Assembly: GCF_026625885.1 (NCBI RefSeq)
Contig: NZ_CP113068.1
Span: forward strand, 5,456,001 to 5,520,000
Direction: 5' to 3'
Origin: Roseateles sp. SL47
GTDB taxonomy: Bacteria > Pseudomonadota > Gammaproteobacteria > Burkholderiales > Burkholderiaceae_C
Length of the DNA stretch: 64,000 nucleotides
Shown in pieces: positions 34,008 to 42,059 of this stretch (its first letter is position 1; each line of letters starts with the position of its first letter). A program made the translations under genes and the position numbers. Under the pieces are notes generated by a model, which saw nothing but the letters and a program-made list of their open reading frames with translations, was not told the DNA's origin and did no database searches.

Positions 34008-34099
34008 CTGTAGGGAACCCGAAACAATGCCGACATCAGGGTGCTTCTATGTCGTCCTTAGGGCGCAGGACGACGGCTCTGTCAGGGAACTTCCTACAG
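34008..34099 (-). promoter_or_regulatory. Conserved element upstream of flhD1
   Basis: CTGTAGGGAA (34008-34017) and TTCCTACAG (34091-34099) form a spaced inverted pair. The block GTCAGGGAACTTCCTACAG (34081-34099) has a counterpart before flhD2. TAGGAA/TTCCTA dyads resemble binding sites of NarL/LuxR-type regulators such as RcsB, a known repressor of flhDC in enterics. Regulator identity here is inference only. Confidence 0.45.
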
Positions 34100-34320
34100 G
34101 TTGCCGGATCAGCGCCATCCCGACGCTGCTTTTTCACATTTCAAGGTGATGGCGTTTTCGGCATCCCCAGCCGTGATGAAAGACGCCCGGCGGTGTCCAG
34201 GGCTTTTTTCACAAAAGGCGCGCCTTGCAGTCCCCTGATTCGGGCACTGCCGTGCGCCGAAAGTCCATTCAGCCCAATGAGCCGACTGCATTCATGATGG
34301 AGGGCGGCACGCCTTGGACG

Positions 34321-34350
34321 GCAATCCGTGGCAATCCGTGGCAATCCGCT
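34321..34350. repeat. Three 10-bp repeats GCAATCCGTG
   Basis: Perfect units at 34321 and 34331 and a third with a changed end at 34341, directly beside the stop codon of the glycosyltransferase gene. The rest of the 34037-34353 gap holds the flhD1 upstream element and no gene I can support. Confidence 0.85.
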
Positions 34351-34353
34351 GAT

Positions 34354-35388
34354 TCAGCCCGTCGGAAACTGCTGGCGCAGCAACTGGGCCTCATCCGCCC
34401 TGCCCGTCCCTTCCAGGACCAGCGCCAGATTGTGGGCGGCCAGATGGCTGCCGCGGCCGGCCACTGCGCCGGGAAGGTCTGGCCGCTCCCCGATCTCCAG
34501 GCAACGGCGCCAGGCGTCCTCGATCATTGGCAGGAGCAGTTCCGCCTGGGCCGGCTCCTCTGCGGCCCAATCCAGCAGCAGATCGCCCAAGGCGAAGAAC
34601 ATGTCCGGGGAATTGGCGCAGAGGCCGAGTTGCGACTCTGCAAAGACCACTCCCGCCGCGTGGTGCCCAAGTCGTTTGAGCGCGAACAGTCGCCGTGCCA
34701 CCAGATCCGGCCACCATGCCGGGTCGCCAGACAGGCAACTGGCACAGGTCGCAAACGCCTCTTCGGCCGACGCGAAGTCTTCGTAGACGAATGCGTCCTT
34801 GCCCAACTGATACCAGAGGTAGGCATCCTGTGGATGATCCTGAATGGCGGCCTGCAGCAGCCGGCGATTCCGGCCCTGTTTGTCCTTCAGACGTTGGCCG
34901 AGATAACCGTCATGTCCGACGTGCAGGGCCAGGGGACGGACCGGCAGCGAATGCACTGGTTGTTCATGGATGCGGCCTGCATATCTGACGCTGCCGGGCA
35001 GCACGCGGCTCAGGCGAGCATGGGCGACCCCATCATCGAACCGGTCTTCCAGCGCGAGGGTGCCCACAAAGTCTGGCGGGGTGTGTCGCAATGCGCCCAG
35101 CACATCGCCGCCTTCGATCAGCCATTCATCGGCGTCCAACACCACATGCCAGTCTGCAGCAGCCAGTGCCAGCGCGGCATTACGGGCCACGGAAAAATCA
35201 TCTGGCCATGACAGCTGCGCCACCCGAGCGCCGCAGGCAGCCGCGAGGCTGGCGGTGTTGTCGGAGGAGCCGGTGTCCAACACCAGCATATCGTCCACAA
35301 ACGGGCGGACACTCTCCAGTAGCCGCTGGATGTGGGCGCTTTCATTTCTGGCAATGACCACCAGGCAGGTACGCCAGGGTGTGGACAT
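34354..35388 (-). CDS. Family 2 glycosyltransferase between the two flhDC copies
   Basis: A 344-aa protein with a GT-A core: TCLVVIARNESAHIQRLL, VLDTGSSDNTASLA, FSVARNAALALA and the metal-binding VVLDADEWL. The C-terminal half is helical and TPR-like (DAYLWYQLGKDAFVYEDFAS, FALGDLLLDWAA). It resembles SunS-like and O-glycan transferases. Inside the flagellar island it may glycosylate flagellin, which is inference. ATG 35388 is chosen; an in-frame upstream ATG would read through the flhC repeat end. It lies 25 bp after flhC2 and is probably in its operon. Confidence 0.85.
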   Translation of the reverse strand: MSTPWRTCLVVIARNESAHIQRLLESVRPFVDDMLVLDTGSSDNTASLAAACGARVAQLSWPDDFSVARNAALALAAADWHVVLDADEWLIEGGDVLGALRHTPPDFVGTLALEDRFDDGVAHARLSRVLPGSVRYAGRIHEQPVHSLPVRPLALHVGHDGYLGQRLKDKQGRNRRLLQAAIQDHPQDAYLWYQLGKDAFVYEDFASAEEAFATCASCLSGDPAWWPDLVARRLFALKRLGHHAAGVVFAESQLGLCANSPDMFFALGDLLLDWAAEEPAQAELLLPMIEDAWRRCLEIGERPDLPGAVAGRGSHLAAHNLALVLEGTGRADEAQLLRQQFPTG

Positions 35389-35411
35389 AGGGCGCGAGCT
35401 CCAGCCGAATG

Positions 35412-36108
35412 GATCAGTGCATCTGCAGGCCGCCGGCGGCCTTGCCCTTACCGGCGCGAGCTGGGGGGTTGCACAGGCCGCACACATAGTGCTTGGCCAC
35501 TTCATGCGGATGCGTCACGAAGTGTCCGTGGCACTTACTGCACTTGGTCAGCGTCAGCATCCCGTTGTCCACGAACTTCACCAGGCGCCAGGCGCGGGTC
35601 ACTGACAGCAGCGGCTCCAGATTCTGGGCTTGCGTCTGTTCTTGATACAGCTGATAGGCCTTGATCACGGTATCGATCTCATCCATCTCCGCCACCTTGT
35701 TCAGGTATTCATGAATATTCATGAACAGCGTGGCGTGGATATTAGGCTGCCAGCTCATGAACCAATCCGTCGAGAACGGCAGTTGGCCCTTGCTGGGGCT
35801 CTTGCCCGAGACTTCCTTGTACAGGCGCAGCAAACGCTCGTAGCTCAAGTCGGTTTCCGATTCCAGCACCTGCAGCCGTGCGCCCAGCTTGATCAGCATC
35901 ACAGCGCGATCGATCTGCTTGGCTTCCGTCAGGATGGACTTCGTACGCATGAAAAACCTCTCACAATGAGCTTAAAAACCCACCCCACACCGGGGCATCA
36001 ACCCAAACGCAGGCCCTTCGCCCGCATACCCAGCCGTCACTCGCAGTCCGTGCCTTGACCGACTTGCGCTGGCGCGGGGCCGCCCCAAGCCGGCCGCATC
36101 GACCCGAG
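35412..36108 (-). repeat. 697-bp direct repeat, copy 2 (flhC2 and spacer)
   Basis: Identical by eye to 32841-33537, offset 2571 bp. Beyond 36108 this copy has 101 extra bases, after which similarity resumes at an offset of 2672 through the hairpins into flhD. Confidence 0.9.
35414..35950 (-). CDS. flhC: Flagellar master regulator subunit FlhC, copy 2
   Basis: 178 aa, identical in protein sequence to copy 1, including the four-Cys zinc site. The surrounding nucleotides are also the same, including the GAGAGG ribosome binding site. It is followed by the glycosyltransferase gene, where copy 1 is followed by the methyltransferase. Identity of flhC next to diverged flhD copies points to recent gene conversion. 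Confidence 0.98.
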   Translation of the reverse strand: MRTKSILTEAKQIDRAVMLIKLGARLQVLESETDLSYERLLRLYKEVSGKSPSKGQLPFSTDWFMSWQPNIHATLFMNIHEYLNKVAEMDEIDTVIKAYQLYQEQTQAQNLEPLLSVTRAWRLVKFVDNGMLTLTKCSKCHGHFVTHPHEVAKHYVCGLCNPPARAGKGKAAGGLQMH

Positions 36109-36209
36109 CGCGGGACTTTCGCACGCAAGCCAAGGTGTTACTCGAAGTCCGTGCCTGGACCGACTTGCGCTGGCGCCGGGCCGCCCCAAGCCGGCCGCAT
36201 CGACCCGAG
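36008..36209. repeat. Imperfect 101-bp tandem duplication in the flhD2-flhC2 spacer
   Basis: GACCGACTTGCGCTGGCGC begins at 36057 and again at 36158. The following ~50 bases to GACCCGAG are almost identical. Upstream halves are recognisably related but diverged (CGCAGGCCCTTCGCCCGCA versus CGCGGGACTTTCGCACGCA). Copy 1 of the locus has only one unit. Downstream (36209-36274) the three-hairpin block recurs. Confidence 0.85.
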
Positions 36210-36285
36210 TTCGGGGCCTTCGCCCCGAACGAGGGTCACCCCCTCGGGGGGTGGTTCCGCGTACCCGCGGAACCGGGGGCCCCAT

Positions 36286-36609
36286 TCACGCTGCTTCGTG
36301 ATGCCGGCCCGCCATCAGGATCGAGGCGTGCAGGCGGGAGACTGAATCGTTGGCGGCGGGTTTACCGTGGCTGGTCAGCAGGTTCCACACCAGGTCGTCG
36401 TCCATGCGGAAGCGGCACAGCAGCGTGTTGCTGGCGGCCATCTTCATCATCTGTGCGGGGCTGAGGGTATTCAGCAAGATGGCGGTGTCTTCCGAGATGC
36501 CCAAGCGGAACAGGGCCTGCTCGCGATCTGTCCGGATGAGGCTCTGGGCCAGCATCAGGTAGGACAGGTTGGCTTCGCGGATCTCAGCGAGGATCTGGTC
36601 TGCATTCAT
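36286..36609 (-). CDS. flhD: Flagellar master regulator subunit FlhD, copy 2
   Basis: 107 aa, about 94% identical to copy 1. The DNA of the ends is nearly the same, while a ~80-bp central patch differs at many positions. ATG 36609 is preceded by GAGGAG. The 433-bp gap upstream (36610-37042) holds a shared regulatory motif and short repeats. No gene is supported in the gap. Confidence 0.97.
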   Translation of the reverse strand: MNADQILAEIREANLSYLMLAQSLIRTDREQALFRLGISEDTAILLNTLSPAQMMKMAASNTLLCRFRMDDDLVWNLLTSHGKPAANDSVSRLHASILMAGRHHEAA

Positions 36610-36701
36610 TTGGAATCTCCTCAACGGCGTTGTTGGCTGCGTTGGAATGAATTCTGCAGATTCACCCCGTCCGACAACATCAGGGCGCCGCCAGATTGGA
36701 G

Positions 36702-36743
36702 CTAGGGAACGCGCCGACCGTCTTGTCAGCGCAATTCCTACAC
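36702..36743 (-). promoter_or_regulatory. Conserved element upstream of flhD2
   Basis: CTAGGGAAC at 36702 and GTCAGCGCAATTCCTACAC at 36725-36743 match the spaced elements before flhD1 (TAGGGAAC and GTCAGGGAACTTCCTACAG). Conservation in otherwise diverged DNA suggests a regulator site or promoter. Confidence 0.45.
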
Positions 36744-37002
36744 GCTGACAGGTCGGGGAGACATCCGGAGGAGATGGGAGCGGCGCAAAGGCCGGTGGCG
36801 TGGCGGCTGAGCCGTCAGCGGGAGGTGGTGGCGTTGTCAGCCACTTCAAGCCCGCAGGCAGCGGGCGGGCCCCCGACACGGAGCATGTCGGATGCGGATG
36901 ACTGTTGAGAGGGCGTCCACGCCCCTGCGGGATCACCGCTCATGCGGCCCCCGAGGCGCCGCAGAGCGGTCATTCATCACGAATGGCCAGACGGTCCAAA
37001 CG

Positions 37003-37034
37003 TCAGGTGGTCAGATGGTCAGGTGGCCAGGTGG
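37003..37034. repeat. Four 8-bp repeats TCAGGTGG
   Basis: TCAGGTGG, TCAGATGG, TCAGGTGG and CCAGGTGG in direct succession, just beyond the stop codon of the TPR gene. Confidence 0.8.
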
Positions 37035-37042
37035 CCATGTCC

Positions 37043-37543
37043 TCACGTCGTCTGCAGACGACGCAACTCCATCGCCACCAGCGGTGCCAATTCCGGAGTT
37101 TCGCGCTTCAGCATCTCGGCCGCCTCTCCCTGGCACAGGGTGGTCAGCACCTCGATGGCGGCCTTGATTTCACCCAGCCCCGAGAGGGCAAAGGCCAGGG
37201 TGTAAAGGCTGGGGGCATGCTGGGGCTGCAATTGCACGGCCTGGTGCGCATACAGCGCGGCATCCGCCAATTGGCCGGCGGACAGCAGCAATGCCGCCAC
37301 ATCGGACAGCAGATCCACGCTGGTGGGTTCAATTTCCAGTGCATTGCACAGCAGGTTCACCCCTTCGCCCAGGCGGCCTTGCGAGGCCTGCTCAAAGGCG
37401 GCGTTGCGAGCCTGGGCCAGCAGCAGGGTGGCCTCATGAGACCCCGGCTGGATGCGGCTGACGCCGTCCGTCGAGGGGGGGGACACGATGGACGCGGCGG
37501 ACCGTGCCTGGGAATGCGCTTGGGTGGGCGTTTGCAGCGGCAT
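37043..37543 (-). CDS. Small TPR-like protein upstream of the flagellins
   Basis: A 166-aa protein. After a Ser/Gln-rich head it carries TPR-type helix pairs (ARNAAFEQASQGRLGEGVNL, DVAALLLSAGQLADAALYAH, APSLYTLAFALSGLGEIKAA). ATG 37543 is chosen because GGAGAGG lies just upstream; ATG 37555 lacks a site. A sigma-28-like promoter precedes it. TPR proteins near fliC often assist flagellin export or modification, but the role here is unproven. Confidence 0.75.
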   Translation of the reverse strand: MPLQTPTQAHSQARSAASIVSPPSTDGVSRIQPGSHEATLLLAQARNAAFEQASQGRLGEGVNLLCNALEIEPTSVDLLSDVAALLLSAGQLADAALYAHQAVQLQPQHAPSLYTLAFALSGLGEIKAAIEVLTTLCQGEAAEMLKRETPELAPLVAMELRRLQTT

Positions 37544-37596
37544 AGACCTCTCCATGGGGTCAAAGGTTGCTGAAGGGGGTGACGGGTGCGTCACCG

Positions 37597-37623
37597 GGGT
37601 CGGCAACGCTGGGAAAGACTTTA
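37597..37623 (-). promoter_or_regulatory. Sigma-28 promoter for the TPR gene
   Basis: On the minus strand: TAAAGTCT, 11 bases, GCCGACCC. The -35 half matches the enteric consensus TAAAGTTT better than the other sites in the window. It lies 54 bp before the gene's ATG. Confidence 0.6.
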
Positions 37624-37828
37624 GGCCGCCACCCCTGTGACCAAGCACACGAAAAGCGCCCGAATCACCGGCCAATCTCCCTTTATCCCGCCCCTGCCCT
37701 GCCGTTAACCAGAGGTGTCCGTCGCATTTGACCGGCGGCAGGGGCCTTGCTCCCGCCAAAAGTCAAACGCCAAACAGCCTGTTGTCAGACCCTCTTTTCC
37801 GCGTTTCAAGTGTCTTGACAAACAGCCC

Positions 37829-37856
37829 TCAAGTTCTATGGCGAAGGTGCCGACAA
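37829..37856 (+). promoter_or_regulatory. Sigma-28 promoter for fliC1
   Basis: TCAAGTTC, 12 bases, GCCGACAA, about 205 bp before the fliC1 ATG, implying a long leader. The remaining sequence of the 37544-38061 gap shows no gene. Confidence 0.7.
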
Positions 37857-38061
37857 CCAAATCAACGGGTCTGCTATCAGACACGTCGTCCGGTTAGAAG
37901 GCCAAGCGTCATGACCCCCTTCAGGGAGGGGCGGGGCGAAAAGGGTTGACTAGCGCCGGACTGGCAGGAGTCGAAGCCAAGGCGGCAAGCCGAGGTGGCG
38001 CTCATGTGTGGTTCGGCGCTTTTGCCGGTATGTATTTCTAGATTGCTGTTAGGAGCAAAAC

Positions 38062-38901
38062 ATGGCCCAAGTCATCAACACCAACCTGCTGTCGCTCAAT
38101 GCTCAGCGCAACACCTCGACCAGCCAGAGCTCGTTGGCTGTGTCGATGCAGCGCCTGTCTTCCGGGCTGCGCGTCAACTCCGCCAAGGACGACGCTGCCG
38201 GCCTGGCCATTGCGGACCGCATGCAAGCGCAAGTCCGTGGCATGAATGTGGCCCAGCGCAATGCCAACGACGGCATCTCCCTCTCGCAAACGGCTGAAGG
38301 CGCGCTCTCCAAGGTGGGTGACTCGCTGCAGCGTATGCGTGAACTCGCGGTTCAGGCCCGCAATGCCACCAACACCACGTCCGACCTGGACTCCATCGGC
38401 CAGGAATACGCCCAACTGGGTTCGGAAATCCAGCGCGTGCTGGGTGGCACCACCTTCAACGGCCGCGCCATCCTGGCCACGGACGCTGGCACCCAGACCT
38501 TCCAGATCGGTGCCAACACGACCACCAATGACTCGGTGGACGTGGTGACGACCAACATGACGACCGACGCGACCATCACGGCCGTGACTGGCGGCGCCAT
38601 CACCAACGCCTCCACCACGACCGACCTGGCCACCGTCATCGACAACATCGACTCGGCCATCAAGACCGTCTCGACCGAGCGCTCCAAGCTGGGTGCTTCG
38701 CAGAACCGCTTTGACGCCATCATCTCCAACCTGCAGATCTCGGTCGAGAACCAGACCGCTGCCCGCAGCCGGATCATGGATGCCGACTTCGCGTCGGAAA
38801 CCGCGAACCTGAGCCGCGCGCAGATCCTGCAACAGGCTGGCAATGCCATGATCGCCCAGGCCAACCAGGCTCCCCAGCAAGTGCTGGCCCTGCTGCGCTG
38901 A
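38062..38901 (+). CDS. fliC: Flagellin, copy 1
   Basis: A 279-aa flagellin. Conserved N-terminal D0/D1 ([36 protein letters not shown]) and C-terminal D1/D0 ([34 protein letters not shown]) flank a very short middle of about 70 residues. Outer D2/D3 domains are essentially missing. The strong ribosome site TAGGAGC precedes ATG 38062. It polymerises into the filament after export. It shares long near-identical DNA stretches with fliC2. Confidence 0.98.
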   Translation: MAQVINTNLLSLNAQRNTSTSQSSLAVSMQRLSSGLRVNSAKDDAAGLAIADRMQAQVRGMNVAQRNANDGISLSQTAEGALSKVGDSLQRMRELAVQARNATNTTSDLDSIGQEYAQLGSEIQRVLGGTTFNGRAILATDAGTQTFQIGANTTTNDSVDVVTTNMTTDATITAVTGGAITNASTTTDLATVIDNIDSAIKTVSTERSKLGASQNRFDAIISNLQISVENQTAARSRIMDADFASETANLSRAQILQQAGNAMIAQANQAPQQVLALLR

Positions 38902-38916
38902 TCCTCCTGAGGGCGC

Positions 38917-38947
38917 GCCGCCACCTCACCGGAAGGCGGGTGGCGGC
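38917..38947 (+). terminator. Hairpin after fliC1
   Basis: GCCGCCACC (38917-38925) pairs with GGTGGCGGC (38939-38947), 16 bp beyond the stop. No T tract follows. Confidence 0.5.
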
Positions 38948-39231
38948 CCCAGGAACCCGGCATCGTCATCGCGGCGCCCTGGACGCCTCGCAAGGCCCCT
39001 CGCTCCTTCGGCGACGGGATCGTGCCCACCTTGCAAGGCGGCGATGGGTCACTGCGGTGGCAGAGTCCGGGCGGACGCTTGCCCTCATGAGCGTCGGCCC
39101 GGGGTTTGCGAGGCCATTGCCGTTTCTTCTCTTCCATCTATCGCCCGCCGATGTGCAATCAGCAGTGGCGCGACGGGTAGAGATAAAGGCGGCAACGCAG
39201 GCAGGCCATAACGCACACGGTCCTCGATTCG

Positions 39232-39336
39232 GGAAAGCGCCAGCCCGGGGCCCGTTGGCGTAAGTCAAGAAGGGAATGGCCGGCGAAGCCGGACAGGAAT
39301 GACATGGAGCCAACGGGCCCCGGGCTGGTGCTTTCC
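39232..39336. repeat. Long inverted repeat with 28-bp arms between fliC1 and fliC2
   Basis: The left arm (39232-39259, containing CCAGCCCGGGGCCCGTTGG) and right arm (39309-39336) are reverse complements with one mismatch. The 49-base loop itself contains CCGGC-GAA-GCCGG and is bounded by GTCA...TGAC. It lies in an 890-bp gap (38902-39791) with no supported gene. It may be a MITE/REP remnant, a strong RNA structure or a cruciform. Confidence 0.88.
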
Positions 39337-39653
39337 GGCGCGGTCAAAGGCCCGACTCCGACGACGAACGACGAACGCCAATCGCCAAAACAAGAAGAAC
39401 AAGAATAGGAAGAGGAAAGAGGAAAGTCGGCACCGGTGGGAACCCCGGTGAGCCCAGCGTCGCTGCCCTAGACATCGGCGGCGCTGCCGGGGCTCCCACC
39501 GAGACCGCATCTCTGCCTCTTCTGCGCTGAAGCCACCTCGGGGTGAAACGAGGAAATGACGGGCAATCACCCGCCATTTCTTCCGTCCCCCACCAGATGC
39601 CCACGAAATCACACTCGTGGAGGGCTGCTACAGCATCGCGTCGACAAATCCCC

Positions 39654-39681
39654 TCAAGTCTTCCGAGCCCGGACCCGATAA
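39654..39681 (+). promoter_or_regulatory. Sigma-28 promoter for fliC2
   Basis: TCAAGTCT, 12 bases, CCCGATAA, 110 bp upstream of the fliC2 ATG. Spacing is the same as at fliC1, fliD and motA. Confidence 0.7.
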
Positions 39682-39791
39682 CGGATTCAACGGGTCCGCA
39701 ATGTCTAGCAAGGACCTCGTGGTCCGGCCCCGTCGGACAGTTCTCTCCGACTCGGACCGACAAGGTCTACGCAATTGAAAGGATTTTGATC

Positions 39792-40634
39792 ATGGCTCAG
39801 ATCATCAACACCAACCTGGCTTCCCTGAATGCTCAGCGCAACCTCAGCGCCTCGCAATCGTCCCTGACCACCTCCATGCAGCGCCTCTCCTCCGGCCTGC
39901 GTGTGAACTCCGCCAAGGATGACGCGGCCGGCCTGGCCATCGCCGAGCGCATGAATGCCCAGGTCCGAGGCATGAACGTCGCCGTCCGCAATGCCAACGA
40001 CGGCATCTCCCTGTCGCAGACGGCGGAAGGCGCACTGTCCAAGGTGGGTGACTCCCTGCAGCGCATGCGTGAACTCGCAGTTCAGGCCCGCAATGCCACC
40101 AACACCACGTCCGACCTGGACTCCATCGGCCGCGAATACGCCCAGCTGGGTGAAGAAATCGGCCGCGTGCTCGGCGGCACCACCTTCAACGGCAAGGCCA
40201 TCCTGGCTGCGGATGCTGGCACCCAGACCTTCCAGATCGGCGCCAACACCACGAGCAACGACTCGGTGGACGTGGTCACCACCGACCTGACGCAGGACGC
40301 CACCATCACGGCGGTCACCGGCGGCACCATCGACAACGCCTCGACGCCCACCACCCTGGCCACCGTCATCGACAACATCGATGCGGCCATCAAGACGGTC
40401 AGCGGCCAGCGCGCCGTGCTGGGCGCCTCGCAGAACCGCTTTGACGCCATCATCTCCAACCTGCAGATCTCGGTCGAGAACCAGACCGCCGCCCGCAGCC
40501 GGATCATGGATGCCGACTTCGCCGCAGAAACGGCCAACCTCAGCCGTGCCCAGATCCTGCAACAGGCAGGCAACACCATGGTGGCGCAGGCCAACCAGCT
40601 GCCGCAACAGGTCCTGTCGCTGCTGCGCAGCTAA
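39792..40634 (+). CDS. fliC: Flagellin, copy 2
   Basis: A 280-aa flagellin with AQIINTNLASLNAQRN and [19 protein letters not shown] at its ends and the same short central region as copy 1. AAAGGA precedes ATG 39792. An in-frame upstream ATG at 39543 is rejected because it would translate the promoter. Regions encoding [17 protein letters not shown] and [17 protein letters not shown] are almost base-for-base the same as in fliC1, a sign of gene conversion. Confidence 0.98.
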   Translation: MAQIINTNLASLNAQRNLSASQSSLTTSMQRLSSGLRVNSAKDDAAGLAIAERMNAQVRGMNVAVRNANDGISLSQTAEGALSKVGDSLQRMRELAVQARNATNTTSDLDSIGREYAQLGEEIGRVLGGTTFNGKAILAADAGTQTFQIGANTTSNDSVDVVTTDLTQDATITAVTGGTIDNASTPTTLATVIDNIDAAIKTVSGQRAVLGASQNRFDAIISNLQISVENQTAARSRIMDADFAAETANLSRAQILQQAGNTMVAQANQLPQQVLSLLRS

Positions 40635-40646
40635 GCCCTTCGCAAG

Positions 40647-40667
40647 GCCGGCGCCCCACGCGCCGGC
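40647..40667 (+). terminator. Hairpin after fliC2
   Basis: GCCGGCGC pairs with GCGCCGGC around CCCAC, 12 bp after the stop. No T tract. Confidence 0.5.
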
Positions 40668-40760
40668 ACACTCACAGCGCGACTGATTTCCGGGCGCTGA
40701 ATGCCTCTGCCAGCAGGCAGATCCATTCAGCCAGAACCCCGTCTCCACCGAGGCTCCGCC

Positions 40761-40800
40761 GCCATCCCGCCCCCCGGGATGGCCGCGGGGCCTTTCTTTC
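40761..40800 (+). terminator. Probable terminator in the fliC2-fliC3 gap
   Basis: GCCATCCC (40761-40768) pairs with GGGATGGC (40776-40783), followed by CGCGGGGCCTTTCTTTC. The rest of the 399-bp gap has no gene and no visible sigma-28 site. Confidence 0.5.
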
Positions 40801-41033
40801 ATTTGGCCGGTCTTTCGCCTCCTTATCGCGGCTTCATGCATTCGACACATTCCCCACAATGAGATCCATCGAGCCCAAGCTTTGATCGGCTCGACCACCG
40901 GTCCAACCGGCAGATCCCATCCAGAGCGCCAGGGGCGCGGTGGGGGTCGGCAGGCGAGGTCGGGAACGACACCGTCAACCACGATCACCGTCAGGATCTA
41001 AGCCAGGACAAGGATCTCCGCAGGAGTGCATCA

Positions 41034-41903
41034 ATGCCACAGACCATCAACACCAACATTGCTTCGCTGAACGCGCAACGCAATCTGAGCAGCTCGCAGT
41101 CGTCGCTGTCGACATCGATGCAACGGCTGTCGTCGGGCCTGCGGGTGAACTCCGCCAAGGATGATGCCGCCGGCCTGGCCATCGCAGAGCGAATGAATGC
41201 CCAGGCCCGCGGAATGAGCGTCGCCATACGCAACTCCAATGACGGCATTTCGCTGGCGCAGACCGCGGAAGGCGCGCTGGGCAAGGTGGCCGATTCATTG
41301 CAGCGCATGCGTGAACTGGCGATTCAGGCCCGCAACGCCACGAACGCCAACAGCGACAAGGATTCCCTGGACAAGGAATTCGGCGAGCTGGCCAAGGAAA
41401 TGCAGCGCGTGCTGGGTGGCACCACCTTCAACGGAAAATACATCCTGGGTGCGGATGCGGCCACGCCGCAGACCTTCCAGGTGGGCCCCAACACCACGGC
41501 CAATGACGAAATCATCGTCACCACGCCGAACATGACGCAGGACGCCGCCATCACGGCGGTCGCCGGTACCGACATCAATGGCACCGGCCGCGCGGTGATC
41601 GACAACACGGCGGACGCCGCCGCCATTGCCACCGTCGTGGCCAACATCGATTCGGCGCTGGATGCGGTGAACTCCCAGCGCGCCGTTCTGGGCGCCACCC
41701 AGAACCGCTTCGATGCCGTGATTTCCAACCTGCAGGTGGCCTACGAAAACCAGACCGCCGCCCGAAGCCGCATCATGGATGCCGACTTTGCGCAGGAAAC
41801 CTCGAATCTCAGCCGGGCACAGATCCTGCAACAGGCCGGTAATGCGATGGTGGCCCAGGCCAACCAGTTGCCGCAGCAGGTCCTGACCCTGTTGAAGGGC
41901 TGA
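41034..41903 (+). CDS. fliC: Flagellin, copy 3 (divergent)
   Basis: A 289-aa flagellin (PQTINTNIASLNAQRN at the start; [20 protein letters not shown] near the end). It is more diverged from copies 1 and 2 than they are from each other, with a distinct middle (VTTPNMTQDAAITAVAGTD). CAGGAG precedes ATG 41034. No sigma-28 promoter was found directly upstream, so it may use another sigma factor or read-through. Minor flagellins of this kind can alter filament properties. Confidence 0.97.
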   Translation: MPQTINTNIASLNAQRNLSSSQSSLSTSMQRLSSGLRVNSAKDDAAGLAIAERMNAQARGMSVAIRNSNDGISLAQTAEGALGKVADSLQRMRELAIQARNATNANSDKDSLDKEFGELAKEMQRVLGGTTFNGKYILGADAATPQTFQVGPNTTANDEIIVTTPNMTQDAAITAVAGTDINGTGRAVIDNTADAAAIATVVANIDSALDAVNSQRAVLGATQNRFDAVISNLQVAYENQTAARSRIMDADFAQETSNLSRAQILQQAGNAMVAQANQLPQQVLTLLKG

Positions 41904-41929
41904 TTCGCGTCCTGACGCGAAAATTTCCC

Positions 41930-41957
41930 TCAAGTCGGACACCTGCCGTGCCGATAC
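41930..41957 (+). promoter_or_regulatory. Sigma-28 promoter for fliD
   Basis: TCAAGTCG, 12 bases, GCCGATAC, 102 bp before the fliD ATG. Confidence 0.7.
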
Positions 41958-42059
41958 CGTGGACAGGGCCTCCATCCGGGGCCCGGTCGTCCATTGCGCT
42001 TGCCTGTTCAGCGAATGTGCGCGTCTGCTGACCGTCAGGCATGACCCAGGAGTCGAAGT

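Noticed and set aside
35389..35505. Upstream in-frame start for the glycosyltransferase, giving a Cys/Pro/Ala-rich N-terminus
   Set aside because: The extra residues are read out of frame from the end of flhC and recur beside flhC1 with no glycosyltransferase there. ATG 35388 fits the family start.
32841..36108. Identical flhC copies taken as an assembly artefact
   Set aside because: Flanking genes differ, the spacers differ by a 101-bp unit, and the flhD copies differ at many bases, so two real loci are more likely. Long reads would settle it.
39232..39336. Inverted repeat interpreted as an invertible promoter switch
   Set aside because: The loop is only 49 bases, contains no promoter-like sequence and no recombinase gene is nearby.
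39543..39791. 83-codon upstream extension of the second flagellin
   Set aside because: It contains the sigma-28 promoter and lacks flagellin homology; ATG 39792 begins the conserved AQIINTN sequence.
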